From Paraglaciecola polaris LMG 21857 (GTDB lineage Bacteria > Pseudomonadota > Gammaproteobacteria > Enterobacterales > Alteromonadaceae), in the NCBI RefSeq assembly GCF_000315055.1, contig NZ_BAER01000127.1, forward strand, positions 124,001-188,000: DNA of 64,000 nucleotides. Reading direction: 5' to 3'. Both the position numbers and the translations under genes were made by a program. Positions 54,618 to 64,000 of this stretch are shown piece by piece. The notes beneath the pieces were generated by a model. That model was not told the DNA's origin. It ran no database searches and worked only from the letters and a program-made list of their open reading frames with translations. Each line of letters begins with the position of its first letter. Within the stretch, counting starts at the first letter, position 1.

Positions 54618-55766
54618 ATGTCAAAGTTGATGCACACCCTTCGCCTGCAACCTTATTGGATAGCGTTGGTTATTTTAATAGTCCTGTCGCTGTGGGTAGC
54701 CTCAGGCATGTTATTTGCCGAAGCGGACAACAACGCCCAAGCGCGTAAAGAAGCGAAACACCGAGATGCTGGGCTAGTGAGCGTCAGAGTTGAAAGGGTC
54801 AATGCCCAAGCGATTACTCGGGAAATCAACTTGTATGGACGAACCGAGCCGAATCGTGCGGTGACTTTGCGCAGTGAAGTCAGTGGTTTGGTGGAAAAGA
54901 TATACGTTGAAGAAGGGCAAAGCGTTAAGCAAGGCGAGCCATTAATTGATATTGAAACCAGTGATTTACGCAATCGTTTGACATCGGCCCAGTCAACCTT
55001 AATTCAGCGTCAGATCGAACTCGAAGGGGCAAAATCTCTTGGTCAGCAAGGCTACCAGTCGAAGGCGACCTTAGCCCAGGCTCAAGCGAATCTTGAAACC
55101 GCAGTATCTCAGGTCAGCACGTTGCAGTTGGCCGTGGAAAAATCAACTTTGCGCGCACCATTCGATAGTATTGTGAACGAACGGCATGTGGAGCTTGGTG
55201 ATCTACTAAAAGACGGTGACAAGGTGGCGATGCTGGTGGACCTTGATCCGCTGATTATCCGAGCGGACGTCACCGAGAGCGATGTACAAGCACTGACGTT
55301 AGGTCAGCCGGCCTCAGGAAGAATGATTTCCGGCAACACCTTACAGGGCAAAATTCGTTATGTGTCTAGCGTGTCAGACATGGGCACCAATACCTTTAAA
55401 GTTGAAGTGGCTATCGATAACCCAGGTAACGGTTATTTGGCAGGCATGAGTACCGAGTTATCTGTGCCACTAAAAACCACTATGGCAGTGCGTATCACGC
55501 CTTCGGTAATGGCACTGGATGAAGACGGAAATCTGGGGGTAAAAACCGTTGTAAACGAGCATGTAAAATTTATCCCCATTGATATAGTGAAAAGTGATAG
55601 TCAGGGGGTATGGCTTGGAGGCATGGGAGATATTACTGACGTGATCACCCTAGGGCATGGCTTCGTACGTGACGGAGATAAGGTGAATGCAATATACAAT
55701 GACAGCGAAATGAGCCAGCAAGCAAAAATTAAGGCTTCTGGCAGTGCTATTGAGCAGGCCCAGTAA
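54618..55766 (+). CDS. RND efflux membrane fusion protein
   Basis: A 382-residue periplasmic adaptor (HlyD family) with one N-terminal membrane anchor (YWIALVILIVLSLWVASGM). The barrel-sandwich motifs are EVSGLVEKIYVEEGQSVKQGEPLIDIE and STLRAPFDSIVNERHVELGDLL, with a helical hairpin between them (about 115-165) and a beta-barrel domain after. It links the inner-membrane pump encoded next (one-base overlap, TAATG) to an outer-membrane channel such as TolC. No channel gene is present, so a shared TolC is likely. Confidence 0.92.
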   Translation: MSKLMHTLRLQPYWIALVILIVLSLWVASGMLFAEADNNAQARKEAKHRDAGLVSVRVERVNAQAITREINLYGRTEPNRAVTLRSEVSGLVEKIYVEEGQSVKQGEPLIDIETSDLRNRLTSAQSTLIQRQIELEGAKSLGQQGYQSKATLAQAQANLETAVSQVSTLQLAVEKSTLRAPFDSIVNERHVELGDLLKDGDKVAMLVDLDPLIIRADVTESDVQALTLGQPASGRMISGNTLQGKIRYVSSVSDMGTNTFKVEVAIDNPGNGYLAGMSTELSVPLKTTMAVRITPSVMALDEDGNLGVKTVVNEHVKFIPIDIVKSDSQGVWLGGMGDITDVITLGHGFVRDGDKVNAIYNDSEMSQQAKIKASGSAIEQAQ

Positions 55767-58700
55767 TGAATAATTTAATTGCTGCGGCGCTTACCCATAG
55801 CCGTACTGTATTGATGATGTTTGTGCTACTCATAGTGGCAGGGGCAGTGACTTACGTCACCATACCCAAAGAAGCGAACCCAGACGTTCCCATTCCGTTT
55901 ATTTATGTGTCGATTGTACACGATGGTATTTCGCCTGAAGATGCAGAGCGTATGCTAGTCAAACCCATGGAGCGAGAGTTACGCTCCATTGATGGGGTCA
56001 AAGAGATGAAAGCTACTGCCGGTGAAGGCTTTGCCAACATCACGCTAGAGTTTATCGCAGGTTTAGACTCAAAAGATGCCCTAGCGGATGTGCGTGACAA
56101 AGTGACAGTAGCACGGGCTAAATTGCCTTCTGAGACTGAAGAGCCAACGATCCATGAAGTGACGATGGCCGGTCAACAGGCCGCGATAACCGTTGTTTTG
56201 TCTGGTCCTGTGGCGGAACGCGCGCTGGTCACAGTAGCGAGAGAACTGCAAAACCGCTTGGAAAGCCTCAGTGAAGTGCTGGAAGTGGACATAGGTGGAG
56301 ATCGGGAAGATATAGTTGAAATCGTCGTTGATCCCTTGTTGATGGAATCTTACGGATTGGATCAAAATGATATCTTCAATTTGCTCTCTCGTAACAACCG
56401 TTTGGTGCCTGCGGGTACCATGGATAATGGCAAAGGAAGCTTTGCAGTCAAGGTTCCGTCGGTTTTTGAATCCGTTAAAGATGTCATGGAGCAGCCGGTT
56501 AAAGTAGTGGGCGAACGGGTTATCACCTTCCAAGACGTGGCTCAAGTCCGGCGTTCCTATAAAGATCCCACGAGTTTCGCTCGCCTAAACGGGGATAACT
56601 CAGTTTCCCTAGAGGTGAAAAAACGCCCGGGTGAGAACCTGTTAGAAACGGTTGCCAATGTGAAAGGGCTTATTGAAGGTGCCCAGCAAACGGCTATTTG
56701 GCCAAGCAGTGTATATGTGAGTTACACGGGAGACCAAAGTGTCGATGTGAATATGATGCTTGGCGATCTGCAAAATAACGTCTCTAGTGCGGTGATCTTA
56801 GTGGCGGTCGTGATCGTCGCCATATTGGGCTTACGTACGGCTATTTTGGTTGGTGTATCGATTCCCGGCTCATTTTTAACCGGTATTTTGATTATCGCTA
56901 TGTTTGGCTACACCTTAAATACTGTGGTGCTGTTCTCGTTGATCATGGCGGTAGGTATGCTGGTGGACGGGGCAATTGTCGTCACCGAGTACGCCGATAG
57001 GTGCATGGGTGAGGGAGCCAATAAACAACAGGCGTACCTTAAAGCGGCCCAGCGTATGGCGTGGCCGATTATCGCCTCAACGGCGACGACACTGGCGGCC
57101 TTTGCTCCCCTGATGTTTTGGCCAGGCATGATGGGGGAGTTTATGAAGTATTTGCCGTTCACCCTGATTGCCGTGCTGTCTGCATCGTTAGTGATGGCAT
57201 TGGTGTTTGTGCCGACGTTGGGAGCCGTATTTGGTAAACCGCAAACCATCTCAGCCAAAGCCAAAGAGCAAATGTTGCTCGCAGAAAATGGTGATTTAAG
57301 CAAATTAACCGGCTTTACGGGACGTTACGTACGCCTGCTAGCCAAAGCAATTAGCCATCCGTGGAAAGTGCTCCTGATTGCCTTTGTGGTCGCTGGGTTA
57401 TCGTTTTTTGCGTATTTTGCATCAGGTCTGGGCTTGGAGTTTTTCCCTAAAGTCGACAGCAGTGGTATCAATGTTACCGTGCGCTCTTCCGGTGATATGT
57501 CCATTTACGAAAAAGACACCATAGTGCAAGAGGTGGAGCAAAAGCTGATTGATATGGATGCAATCGAAACCTTGTATGCCCGTACCGGTGGGCGAGACCA
57601 AATTGGGTATTTACGGCTAAATTTAGTGGATTGGCATTTACGTCCTCATTCTGACGAAGTACTCAAGGAAACGCAGCAGCGGCTATCAGCCATGGCGGGT
57701 TTGGATATTGAAATAACGCCGGATCAAAACGGCCCGCAATCAGGCAAAGATCTGCAAATTCAGTTGTCTTCTCGTTACCCAGAATTACTCAATACAGCGG
57801 CATTGAAGGTTCGGCATGCCTTAGATGAAAACGATAAGTTTACCTCCATCAGTGACACGGCATCCCAGCCGGGTATTGAATGGCAGCTAAAGGTTAACCG
57901 TGCAGATGCGGCGCGCTTTGGTGCCGATGCAACCTTAGTAGGTAGCACAGTACAATTTGTGACAAACGGTTTGAAAATAGGTGAGTACCGGCCAGATGAT
58001 GTGGATGACGAGCTTGATATTCGAGTTCGTTACCCGATTGATTCGCGTTTCATCGGTAAGTTAGATGAGCTGCGCATGAAAACGTCCACGGGCATGGTAC
58101 CTATTACTAATTTTGTGCAGCGAGAAGCGCAGCCTAAAACAGACCTTATTCGTCACGTGGATAGCCAACGTGTTATTACCGTTGAAGCCAACATGGCGCC
58201 AGGAGAGCTGCTCAGTATTGAGTTACCCAAGTTGCAAACACAATTGCCTGACTTAAACCTTGATCCTAGGGTGTCGTTAACGGTCAAGGGGCAAAATGAA
58301 GAGCAAGCTGAATCAGAAGGCTTTTTAGTGAATGCGTTTTTGGTCGCCTTATTTGTTATGGCGATTATTTTGGTCACGCAATTTAACAGTTTCTATCAGG
58401 CGTTTTTAATCCTAAGTGCGGTGCTTTTCTCCACCGTAGGGGTATTTTTAGGCTTGGCTATTTTCCAGAAACCCTTTGGCATAGTGATGTCGGGTATTGG
58501 CGTTATTGCATTAGCGGGCATAGTGGTGAACAACAACATTGTATTAATCGATACTTATAATATTTTGCGCAAAGAGGGTTATAGTGCCACTGATGCTATA
58601 TTGCGCACAGGGGCTCAGCGGTTGCGTCCGGTATTGATGACAACCGTGACCACCATACTGGGTTTGTTACCCATGGTGGCTGAAATCAATATTGATTTTA

Positions 58701-58909
58701 TTGGCCGCAATGTGGATGTCGGCGGACCGTCAACCCAGTGGTGGTCACAGTTGGCGACCGCCGTTGCTGGTGGTTTGGCGTTTGCGACTTTGTTAACGCT
58801 CGTGCTGACCCCGAGCTTACTGGCGTTAAAAGCGCGCCGTGAGCAGCGAAAAATCACCACTTTGCCTCTTACGTCGGCTCAAACGCTTACATCAGCAGAG
58901 CAACCCTAG
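55766..58909 (+). CDS. RND-family efflux pump
   Basis: A 1047-residue inner-membrane pump of the AcrB/MexB type. It has the N-terminal helix, two large periplasmic loops and two sets of membrane helices. Helix 4 shows VGMLVDGAIVVTEYADRC, which carries the proton-relay Asp residues in place of the AcrB DD pair; the second half has GVIALAGIVVNNNIVLIDTYN. Its start overlaps the adaptor gene stop. Such pumps export drugs, dyes or metabolites; no sequence feature settles which. Downstream a perfect hairpin (58928-58956) may end the transcript. Confidence 0.93.
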   Translation: MNNLIAAALTHSRTVLMMFVLLIVAGAVTYVTIPKEANPDVPIPFIYVSIVHDGISPEDAERMLVKPMERELRSIDGVKEMKATAGEGFANITLEFIAGLDSKDALADVRDKVTVARAKLPSETEEPTIHEVTMAGQQAAITVVLSGPVAERALVTVARELQNRLESLSEVLEVDIGGDREDIVEIVVDPLLMESYGLDQNDIFNLLSRNNRLVPAGTMDNGKGSFAVKVPSVFESVKDVMEQPVKVVGERVITFQDVAQVRRSYKDPTSFARLNGDNSVSLEVKKRPGENLLETVANVKGLIEGAQQTAIWPSSVYVSYTGDQSVDVNMMLGDLQNNVSSAVILVAVVIVAILGLRTAILVGVSIPGSFLTGILIIAMFGYTLNTVVLFSLIMAVGMLVDGAIVVTEYADRCMGEGANKQQAYLKAAQRMAWPIIASTATTLAAFAPLMFWPGMMGEFMKYLPFTLIAVLSASLVMALVFVPTLGAVFGKPQTISAKAKEQMLLAENGDLSKLTGFTGRYVRLLAKAISHPWKVLLIAFVVAGLSFFAYFASGLGLEFFPKVDSSGINVTVRSSGDMSIYEKDTIVQEVEQKLIDMDAIETLYARTGGRDQIGYLRLNLVDWHLRPHSDEVLKETQQRLSAMAGLDIEITPDQNGPQSGKDLQIQLSSRYPELLNTAALKVRHALDENDKFTSISDTASQPGIEWQLKVNRADAARFGADATLVGSTVQFVTNGLKIGEYRPDDVDDELDIRVRYPIDSRFIGKLDELRMKTSTGMVPITNFVQREAQPKTDLIRHVDSQRVITVEANMAPGELLSIELPKLQTQLPDLNLDPRVSLTVKGQNEEQAESEGFLVNAFLVALFVMAIILVTQFNSFYQAFLILSAVLFSTVGVFLGLAIFQKPFGIVMSGIGVIALAGIVVNNNIVLIDTYNILRKEGYSATDAILRTGAQRLRPVLMTTVTTILGLLPMVAEINIDFIGRNVDVGGPSTQWWSQLATAVAGGLAFATLLTLVLTPSLLALKARREQRKITTLPLTSAQTLTSAEQP

Positions 58910-58927
58910 GCGGGTTGGTTGCCACAG

Positions 58928-58956
58928 CATGAGCGCTGAGATCTTTAGCGCTCATG
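58928..58956. terminator. Hairpin after RND pump gene
   Basis: CATGAGCGCT and AGCGCTCATG form a perfect ten-pair stem around a nine-base loop. No T-run follows, so it is a possible but not strong terminator. Confidence 0.5.
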
Positions 58957-59080
58957 TCATACACTTGGAGGAACTTTACCACAAGTATTTAGACTAAATT
59001 TTGACGCGCGCCATCGGTCATTTTTTTCGCTATTATCGGTAGTGCAATTACGCTACTTTTCAGAAAGTAAGGATCTGCAT

Positions 59081-59668
59081 ATGTTTACACTGTATGGCTC
59101 TACGACTTCTCCCTATGTTCGACGACTACGTATCTGGTTAGCCAACACCCAACATGAATTTGTTAGTATGCAAATTTACCAACAGCAAGACCGGGCGCTA
59201 CTTATCGAGAAAAACCCAGCGTTAAAAGTCCCAGCGTTAGAACATGTTGTCGGTGAAAAACGTACCCTTATCTATGATTCACGGGTGATCTATCGTTACT
59301 TAAGTGAACAACTTAACTATCAGGCTCTGACTTGGCAGCAAGAAAATCAACTCACCTTAGTCGATGCGGTCAATGATAGCTTGGTGCAAATGTTCTTACT
59401 TTCTCAGTCTGATGTGGTGGCGGATACCGATAAGCTGTTTTTTAAACTGCAAAAAGAGCGGGTTAACAATGTATTGGCAGAACTGAATGAGCAGGTAGAA
59501 CAAGGGCTATTCGACCATTGGCATTATCCGGCCATATGCTTATTTAGTCTCGTGGATTGGATTGAATTTAGAAACTTGCATAACTTAAAAGGCTTGGCCG
59601 CCTTGCTGCATTTTCACCAGGAAAACGCCCAGCGCATTGAAGTTACCGCAACCGACCCCAGAATGTAG
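59081..59668 (+). CDS. Glutathione S-transferase-like protein
   Basis: A 195-residue protein. The ATG at 59081 has AAGGA eight bases upstream. The thioredoxin-like N-terminal domain begins TLYGSTTSPYVRRLRIWL, with Ser-Pro-Tyr at the usual thiol-binding position. KVPALEH with cis-Pro and the YDSRVIYRYL block follow. The helical C-terminal domain is normal in length. It probably binds glutathione; the substrate is not known. Confidence 0.82.
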   Translation: MFTLYGSTTSPYVRRLRIWLANTQHEFVSMQIYQQQDRALLIEKNPALKVPALEHVVGEKRTLIYDSRVIYRYLSEQLNYQALTWQQENQLTLVDAVNDSLVQMFLLSQSDVVADTDKLFFKLQKERVNNVLAELNEQVEQGLFDHWHYPAICLFSLVDWIEFRNLHNLKGLAALLHFHQENAQRIEVTATDPRM

Positions 59669-59704
59669 GTCTGACGTTAGTTTCCAATTGATAGGTTAAA
59701 TATT

Positions 59705-60004
59705 ATGACCCCAGCACAACAAACTGAAGCACAAGCTGCCGCATTTAGGCAATTGATTAAGCACTTAGATGAAAATAAAGAGGTTCAGAACATCGACCTG
59801 ATGATTTTGGCGGACTTCTGTCGTAATTGTTTATCGAAATGGTACATGGCTGCAGCAAAAGAGCAGGGCGCAGATATAGATTACGATCAGGCAAGGGAAG
59901 CCATTTACGGTATGCCATTCGCCGACTGGAAAGCCAAGTATCAAACTCCTGCTACTCCAGAACAACTTGCGGCATTTGAAAAACGTCAAAATCCCTGCGG
60001 CTAA
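59705..60004 (+). CDS. DUF1244 family protein
   Basis: A 99-residue cytoplasmic protein of the DUF1244 family, widespread in proteobacteria. The typical core is DLMILADFCRNCLSKWYMAAA, followed by DYDQAREAIYGMPFADWKAKYQ. Function is unknown. It lies 36 bases after the GST-like gene and may share its transcript. Confidence 0.88.
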   Translation: MTPAQQTEAQAAAFRQLIKHLDENKEVQNIDLMILADFCRNCLSKWYMAAAKEQGADIDYDQAREAIYGMPFADWKAKYQTPATPEQLAAFEKRQNPCG

Positions 60005-60154
60005 CCAGCCCCTAAATAGTCGCGTCAATCGTGTTGAGCGACTATTTACTTCCTTCTTTACGCCCGATGTGGCGATTAAATTGTGACGAATAGTTTGTAA
60101 CTTCTCTGGCTTATTGGCACACTGTTATCTGGTCTAACCAGATAAGGTGGCAAG

Positions 60155-60643
60155 ATGTCAGTTTCTAACCCATTGCGAAAATTTGTCGATAAAGTTAATC
60201 AATATCCAGCGTCTGTAAGTGCATTTTTAATGACCAAAGTGTTTCGCTTTAAAGTGAAGCTGGCGGGCACTACCAGTATTGAAGTTGTTTCTACTGATGG
60301 GCGCCGGGTTGAGTACCGATTAAAAAATCGCACCAAGGTGCAGAATCATATTGGTAGTGTACATGCTGCCGCGATGGCTTTACTGGCTGAGTCAGCGACA
60401 GGCTTTATTGTGGGGATTAATTTACCGGGTGACAAACTGCCATTGATTAAGTGTATGAACTTAAATTATGTGAAGCGGGCGACCGGGGACATGACCGCAG
60501 TAGCAACCTTAACTGATGCACAGATTGCGTTGCTTGCACAGCAAGAAAAAGGTGAAATTAACGTACAGGTTAAGGTAACGGATGAGACAGGAATACAACC
60601 TGTGGAGTGTGAAATGATTTGGGCGTGGGTGCCTAAACGCTGA
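60155..60643 (+). CDS. DUF4442 hotdog-fold thioesterase-like protein
   Basis: A 162-residue protein of the DUF4442 group, which has the hotdog fold of acyl-CoA thioesterases. The central block is VQNHIGSVHAAAMALLAESATGF, where the HxGxxHAAA segment lines the active site. KCMNLNYVKRATGDMTA follows. It probably hydrolyses or binds acyl thioesters. The gene stands alone on the plus strand. Confidence 0.82.
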   Translation: MSVSNPLRKFVDKVNQYPASVSAFLMTKVFRFKVKLAGTTSIEVVSTDGRRVEYRLKNRTKVQNHIGSVHAAAMALLAESATGFIVGINLPGDKLPLIKCMNLNYVKRATGDMTAVATLTDAQIALLAQQEKGEINVQVKVTDETGIQPVECEMIWAWVPKR

Positions 60644-60846
60644 CATATTTTGCCTGCTTACAATACTTAATGAGGTGTCATAAGAAACATATAGAAACAA
60701 TAGTGTTGTAATCGCTATTTAATGGTAAAAAATCGTATATAAAATCACACTAAAAATATTGACAGATTTTAGATTTAAATTATAAAGCAAGTTGGCAAAT
60801 GCCAAATTATGTTGTCTTTAAATTAATTTAAATCGGGGATGCCATC

Positions 60847-61215
60847 ATGGCAAAACTTTCAAGAGAATCATTGTTTCAACGTATTTTTAGTGATCCTAAA
60901 CACTATCCGTATGGTTTTGCGCGTTCAGGTGACTTTTCAATTTCAGAAAGTCGAGCGCTGAGTCAATACGGCTGCTTAATTACTGCCTTACTTGATGGTC
61001 AAATTGAAGCTGAATGTGATGAAGATAACGCATTGTTAGCCTCCGCTAAGGGTGAGAAAGAGCCGAGCACAGTTGCGGAAAAAGCCTGGTCAAAGTACGA
61101 CAAGCGCATACATCGGCCTAAGCTCGGTAATATTTATGGTAGTAGACCGTCAACACAGCGAGATGAAGAGGACATGTCTGAAGATACTGACCTCGAAATC
61201 GAGCTGGATGATTAA
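60847..61215 (+). CDS. maoP: MaoP (DUF413) macrodomain Ori protein
   Basis: A 122-residue homologue of E. coli MaoP/YifE (112 residues), which organises the Ori macrodomain. Conserved blocks are DPKHYPYGFARSGDFSISESRALSQYG, EKEPSTVAEKAWSKY and IHRPKLGNIYG (E. coli: DNKHYPRGFSRHGDF and RVWSKYMTRIKRPK). The C-terminus is acidic. In E. coli MaoP acts with a site called maoS; I did not identify that site here. Confidence 0.9.
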   Translation: MAKLSRESLFQRIFSDPKHYPYGFARSGDFSISESRALSQYGCLITALLDGQIEAECDEDNALLASAKGEKEPSTVAEKAWSKYDKRIHRPKLGNIYGSRPSTQRDEEDMSEDTDLEIELDD

Positions 61216-61436
61216 TCTTAAATCATCGCTATAATCATAAAATCATCCTACAAATGACAGTGTTTTAGCCTGTAATCGAAAGGTATATCCTAATATGTTG
61301 CTATATTGGGATATATATCTCACTTTTATGTAAATTCCTGTTTAATCTTCCTCTTCCCTCAAGTATAGTTTTCGTTCGTTTGGTGGCAATATTGTGCCGA
61401 AACCTTTTTTTTAACAACTTTTTAGGAGAGTAGCCG
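61216..61436 (+). promoter_or_regulatory. ilvIH leader with attenuator-like hairpins
   Basis: The leader has a long stem (61284-61315, 13 pairs around GTTGC). Inside it a small frame starts at 61295 and would encode MLLYWDIYLTFM, with three Leu and one Ile. A second hairpin (61378-61403) is followed by eight T residues just before the ilvI ribosome site. This layout recalls branched-chain attenuation. Confidence 0.4.
61378..61412 (+). terminator. Terminator-like hairpin in the ilvI leader
   Basis: GTTT ... GGC ... GCC ... AAAC forms an imperfect stem with an internal loop, directly followed by eight T residues (61405-61412). It lies 25 bases before the ilvI start, so it would act as an attenuator rather than end maoP. 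Confidence 0.5.
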
Positions 61437-63155
61437 ATGGAAATGATGTCAGGCGCCGCAATGGTTGTGCGAACCCTAAAAGATCTTGGGGTTAAGCACG
61501 TATTCGGGTACCCGGGTGGAGCCGTTTTAGATATTTATGATGCATTATATGCACAGGAAGATGTGGAGCACATTCTGGTGCGTCATGAGCAAGGTGCCGC
61601 GCACATGGCTGATGGTTATGCCCGTTCTACAGGTACTACAGGTACCGTGCTCGTCACGTCAGGTCCTGGTGCGACCAATACCCTAACCGGTATCGCCACT
61701 GCTTATATGGATTCTATCCCTATGGTCATCTTGTCTGGCCAAGTGCCGTCAATGCACATAGGTGAAGATGCCTTCCAGGAAACCGATATGGTCGGTTGTT
61801 CGCGCCCTGTGGTTAAACACAGCTTTCTCGTTAAGCGCGCCGTTGATATTCCTGAGGCGATTGCCAAAGCTTATTATATTGCTAACACTGGACGTCCTGG
61901 TCCTGTGGTAGTTGATTTACCAAAAGACATAGTCAATGTGCTTGAAGAGCATCCTTATCAGTTCCCTGAAGATGTGACTATGCGCTCATACAACCCGACG
62001 TTGAAGGGGCATCCTAAGCAAATTAAAAAAGCCGCTAAGGTCTTGCTTGACGCCAAACGTCCTATTTTATACGTAGGCGGCGGTGCGATCGCGGCTGAAG
62101 CGAGTGAACTGGTTACTGAAATTGCAGAAAAGTTACACCTTCCCGTTACCTCTACTTTGATGGGACTGGGTGCCTTTTCCGGTGTTCATGCTCAAAGTCT
62201 AGGCATGCTTGGCATGCACGGCACGCTTGAATCAAATAAAGCCATGCATAACGCAGATTGTATTTTAGCGTTAGGCGCACGTTTTGATGACCGGGTAACC
62301 AATAATGTTGAAAAGTTTTGTCCCCATGCGACCATTATCCATGTGGATATCGACCCTGCTTCTATTTCTAAGACCGTTGCCGTTCATATCCCAGTAGTGG
62401 GCAGTGTGGATCAAGTGGCTAAGCAGCTACTTGAGCAAATGGGTGACGTTGACAGTAACAAGCAAAAAGAAAAATTAGCTGATTGGTGGCAACAAATTGA
62501 ACAATGGCGTGGCCGTACTTGTTTAAACTATAAAAAAGACGACAAGCTGATTAAACCCCAGGAAGTAATTCAGTCAGTTTACAAACATACCAATGGCGAT
62601 GCTTATGTCAGCTCTGACGTAGGTCAGCATCAAATGTTTGCTGCTTTGTATTACCCGTTTGCTAAACCACGTCGCTGGATCAACTCCGGGGGCCTAGGCA
62701 CCATGGGCTTTGGATTACCGGCGGCTATGGGGGTTCAGATGGCTCACCGTGATGCGACGTCCGTAGTGATCACAGGTGATGGCAGTATTCAAATGAATAT
62801 CCAAGAGCTATCCACGTGTTTGCAATACAAGTTGCCGATCAAAATCATCTCTCTGAATAACCGCGCTTTAGGCATGGTACGTCAGTGGCAAGATATGAAT
62901 TATAAGAGCCGTTATTCCAGTTCTTATATGGATTCAATGCCTGATTTCGTTAAATTGGCAGAGGCTTATGGCCATATCGGTATTCGTGTTGATCATCCAG
63001 ATCAGTTAGATGCAGCCATGGAGCGCTGTTTTGCCGAGAAAGAACGTTTGGTATTCATGGATATCCAGATAGATCAGAATGAACATGTTTACCCCATGCA
63101 GATTAAATTCGGCGCGATGGACGATATGCGATTAAGTAAGACGGAGCGCACATAA
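61437..63155 (+). CDS. ilvI: Acetolactate synthase III large subunit
   Basis: A 572-residue thiamine-diphosphate enzyme (E. coli IlvI is 574) that condenses pyruvate with pyruvate or 2-oxobutyrate, the first step of valine, leucine and isoleucine synthesis. [11 protein letters not shown] and [15 protein letters not shown] start the protein, with the catalytic Glu in [16 protein letters not shown]. The ThDP-Mg motif is [12 protein letters not shown]. The C-terminus EHVYPMQIK ... LSKTERT matches IlvI closely. AGGAG precedes the ATG, and the stop overlaps the ilvH start. Confidence 0.97.
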   Translation: MEMMSGAAMVVRTLKDLGVKHVFGYPGGAVLDIYDALYAQEDVEHILVRHEQGAAHMADGYARSTGTTGTVLVTSGPGATNTLTGIATAYMDSIPMVILSGQVPSMHIGEDAFQETDMVGCSRPVVKHSFLVKRAVDIPEAIAKAYYIANTGRPGPVVVDLPKDIVNVLEEHPYQFPEDVTMRSYNPTLKGHPKQIKKAAKVLLDAKRPILYVGGGAIAAEASELVTEIAEKLHLPVTSTLMGLGAFSGVHAQSLGMLGMHGTLESNKAMHNADCILALGARFDDRVTNNVEKFCPHATIIHVDIDPASISKTVAVHIPVVGSVDQVAKQLLEQMGDVDSNKQKEKLADWWQQIEQWRGRTCLNYKKDDKLIKPQEVIQSVYKHTNGDAYVSSDVGQHQMFAALYYPFAKPRRWINSGGLGTMGFGLPAAMGVQMAHRDATSVVITGDGSIQMNIQELSTCLQYKLPIKIISLNNRALGMVRQWQDMNYKSRYSSSYMDSMPDFVKLAEAYGHIGIRVDHPDQLDAAMERCFAEKERLVFMDIQIDQNEHVYPMQIKFGAMDDMRLSKTERT

Positions 63156-63652
63156 TGAAACGTATTATTTCAGTTTTAATGGAAAACGCGCCCGGTGCTC
63201 TATCACGTATTGTTGGTGTATTTTCCCAACGGGGCTACAACGTTGATTCGTTGTGTGTGGCAGCGACAGACGATAAGAGCTTGTCGCGCTTGACCATCAC
63301 CACCCAAGCAGATGACAAAGTTATTGAGCAGATCACTAAGCAAGTAAACAAGCTTATTGATGTACTGAAAGTGACAGATCTGACTGACGGTAATCATGTT
63401 GAACGCGAGTTGATGTTGATTAAAGTTGCCACGCGCAGTGAATTGGTGCGTGCAGAAGTTAATCGCAACGTGGATATTTTTCGTGCGCAGATCATTGATG
63501 TCGACCTAAACAACTATACGATCCAGGTCACGGGTACGAGCGATAAGTTAGATGCATTTGCGAACGTATTAGCGCAAAGTACCGAGATTATCGAAGCGTC
63601 ACGTACTGGGGTATGTGGTTTGGCTCGCGGCGATAAAGCGCTGCGTCCTTAA
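63155..63652 (+). CDS. ilvH: Acetolactate synthase III regulatory subunit
   Basis: A 165-residue small subunit (E. coli IlvH is 163) with an N-terminal ACT domain that binds valine: RRIISVLMENAPGALSRIVGVFSQRGYNVDSL, reading KRIIS at the start here. A C-terminal domain activates the large subunit. Translation is coupled to ilvI through TAATG. A strong terminator follows. Confidence 0.97.
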   Translation: MKRIISVLMENAPGALSRIVGVFSQRGYNVDSLCVAATDDKSLSRLTITTQADDKVIEQITKQVNKLIDVLKVTDLTDGNHVERELMLIKVATRSELVRAEVNRNVDIFRAQIIDVDLNNYTIQVTGTSDKLDAFANVLAQSTEIIEASRTGVCGLARGDKALRP

Positions 63653-63683
63653 GCCAGTTCCTAGGCACTAATATTTGCAAAAT

Positions 63684-63707
63684 AGGCTCATTATGAGCCT
63701 TTTTTTA
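63684..63707 (+). terminator. Rho-independent terminator of ilvIH
   Basis: AGGCTCA-TTA-TGAGCCT (63684-63700) forms a seven-pair stem followed by seven T residues. Confidence 0.92.
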
Positions 63708-63739
63708 TGGGTACGCCCCATGCTGAAGAATATGGTTGT

Positions 63740-64000
63740 TTAAGGTTTATCCCACACGAGTTCTTTAAAGTGTTTACGGCACATTGACTCATATCTGTCA
63801 TTGCCGCCTACTTCAACTTGAGCACCTTCTCTGGCGGCGTTGCCTTGCTGATCAAGGCGCACCACAAAAGTCGCTTTTCTGCCGCAATGGCAGATAGTCT
63901 TTAATTCGATTAGCTTATCTGCCCAGGCCATCAAGTAGCGGCTGCCTTCAAAGGTTTCGCCAACAAAATCAGTACGCAGACCATAAGCTAAAACAGGAAT
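63740..64000 (-). CDS. tdk: Thymidine kinase, C-terminal part (gene continues beyond window)
   Basis: The minus-strand frame is open to the window edge and ends at the TAA at 63740-63742. The 86 visible codons read [19 protein letters not shown], then [29 protein letters not shown] and [17 protein letters not shown]. This is the C-terminal region of the small tetrameric thymidine kinase, including the zinc-binding cysteines (CHCGRKA and a later Cys). The N-terminal P-loop part lies to the right of the window. Role: salvage phosphorylation of thymidine. Confidence 0.93.
   Translation of the reverse strand: MPVLAYGLRTDFVGETFEGSRYLMAWADKLIELKTICHCGRKATFVVRLDQQGNAAREGAQVEVGGNDRYESMCRKHFKELVWDKP

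Overview
The window looks like chromosomal DNA of a marine gammaproteobacterium of the Alteromonadales, closest in feel to Paraglaciecola/Glaciecola/Alteromonas. The reasons are the density of TonB-dependent receptors, the two-domain PL6 and lipoprotein PL7 alginate lyases, and typical gammaproteobacterial housekeeping genes (ilvIH, tdk, maoP, polB). This placement is inference from protein character; no rRNA or tRNA gene was seen.

Positions 1-19.7 kb form a polysaccharide-utilisation region aimed at alginate and hexuronates. A partial TonB receptor (minus) diverges from a plus-strand set: fructuronate reductase-like dehydrogenase, mannonate dehydratase, an Nramp-fold transporter and a type I phosphomannose-isomerase-like protein. 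Converging on it is a minus-strand series: TonB receptor, PL7 lyase, PL6 lyase, SDR reductase, FucU-type mutarotase, a second Nramp-fold transporter, gluconokinase and a second PL7 lyase. The receptors and lyases would import and depolymerise alginate. The SDR would reduce the unsaturated monomer (DEH) to KDG, and the uxuB/uxuA pair would turn fructuronate into KDG. Both Nramp-fold proteins lack the metal-binding residues of true Nramp carriers, so they are probably organic-solute transporters. A GntR-type palindrome (TGGT-N3-ACCA) lies upstream of both receptor promoters.

Positions about 20.4-32.3 kb are an accessory metal island. It holds a truncated outer-membrane protein remnant, a small secreted Cys-rich protein, a decayed MerR-type regulator, a CopA Cu(I) ATPase and a copper-linked operon (cupredoxin, HMA-like protein, YHS protein, two-helix membrane protein, ICMT/PEMT-like methyltransferase). 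An HflK/HflC-like pair, a permuted ATP-grasp-like protein and an APC permease follow. A decayed IS3-family transposase orfA marks the right edge.

Positions 32.4-64 kb are mostly core genome: a TonB receptor, the RbgA/YlqF GTPase, an oxidoreductase, small secreted proteins, two GGDEF proteins, DNA polymerase II, a response regulator, a MalY-like lyase, and a zinc-type TonB receptor with a Zur box. After these come an unusual long PLP enzyme, a RecQ-like helicase, an RND efflux pair, a GST, several DUF proteins, maoP, ilvIH with a terminator-like hairpin in its leader, and the C-terminal end of thymidine kinase.
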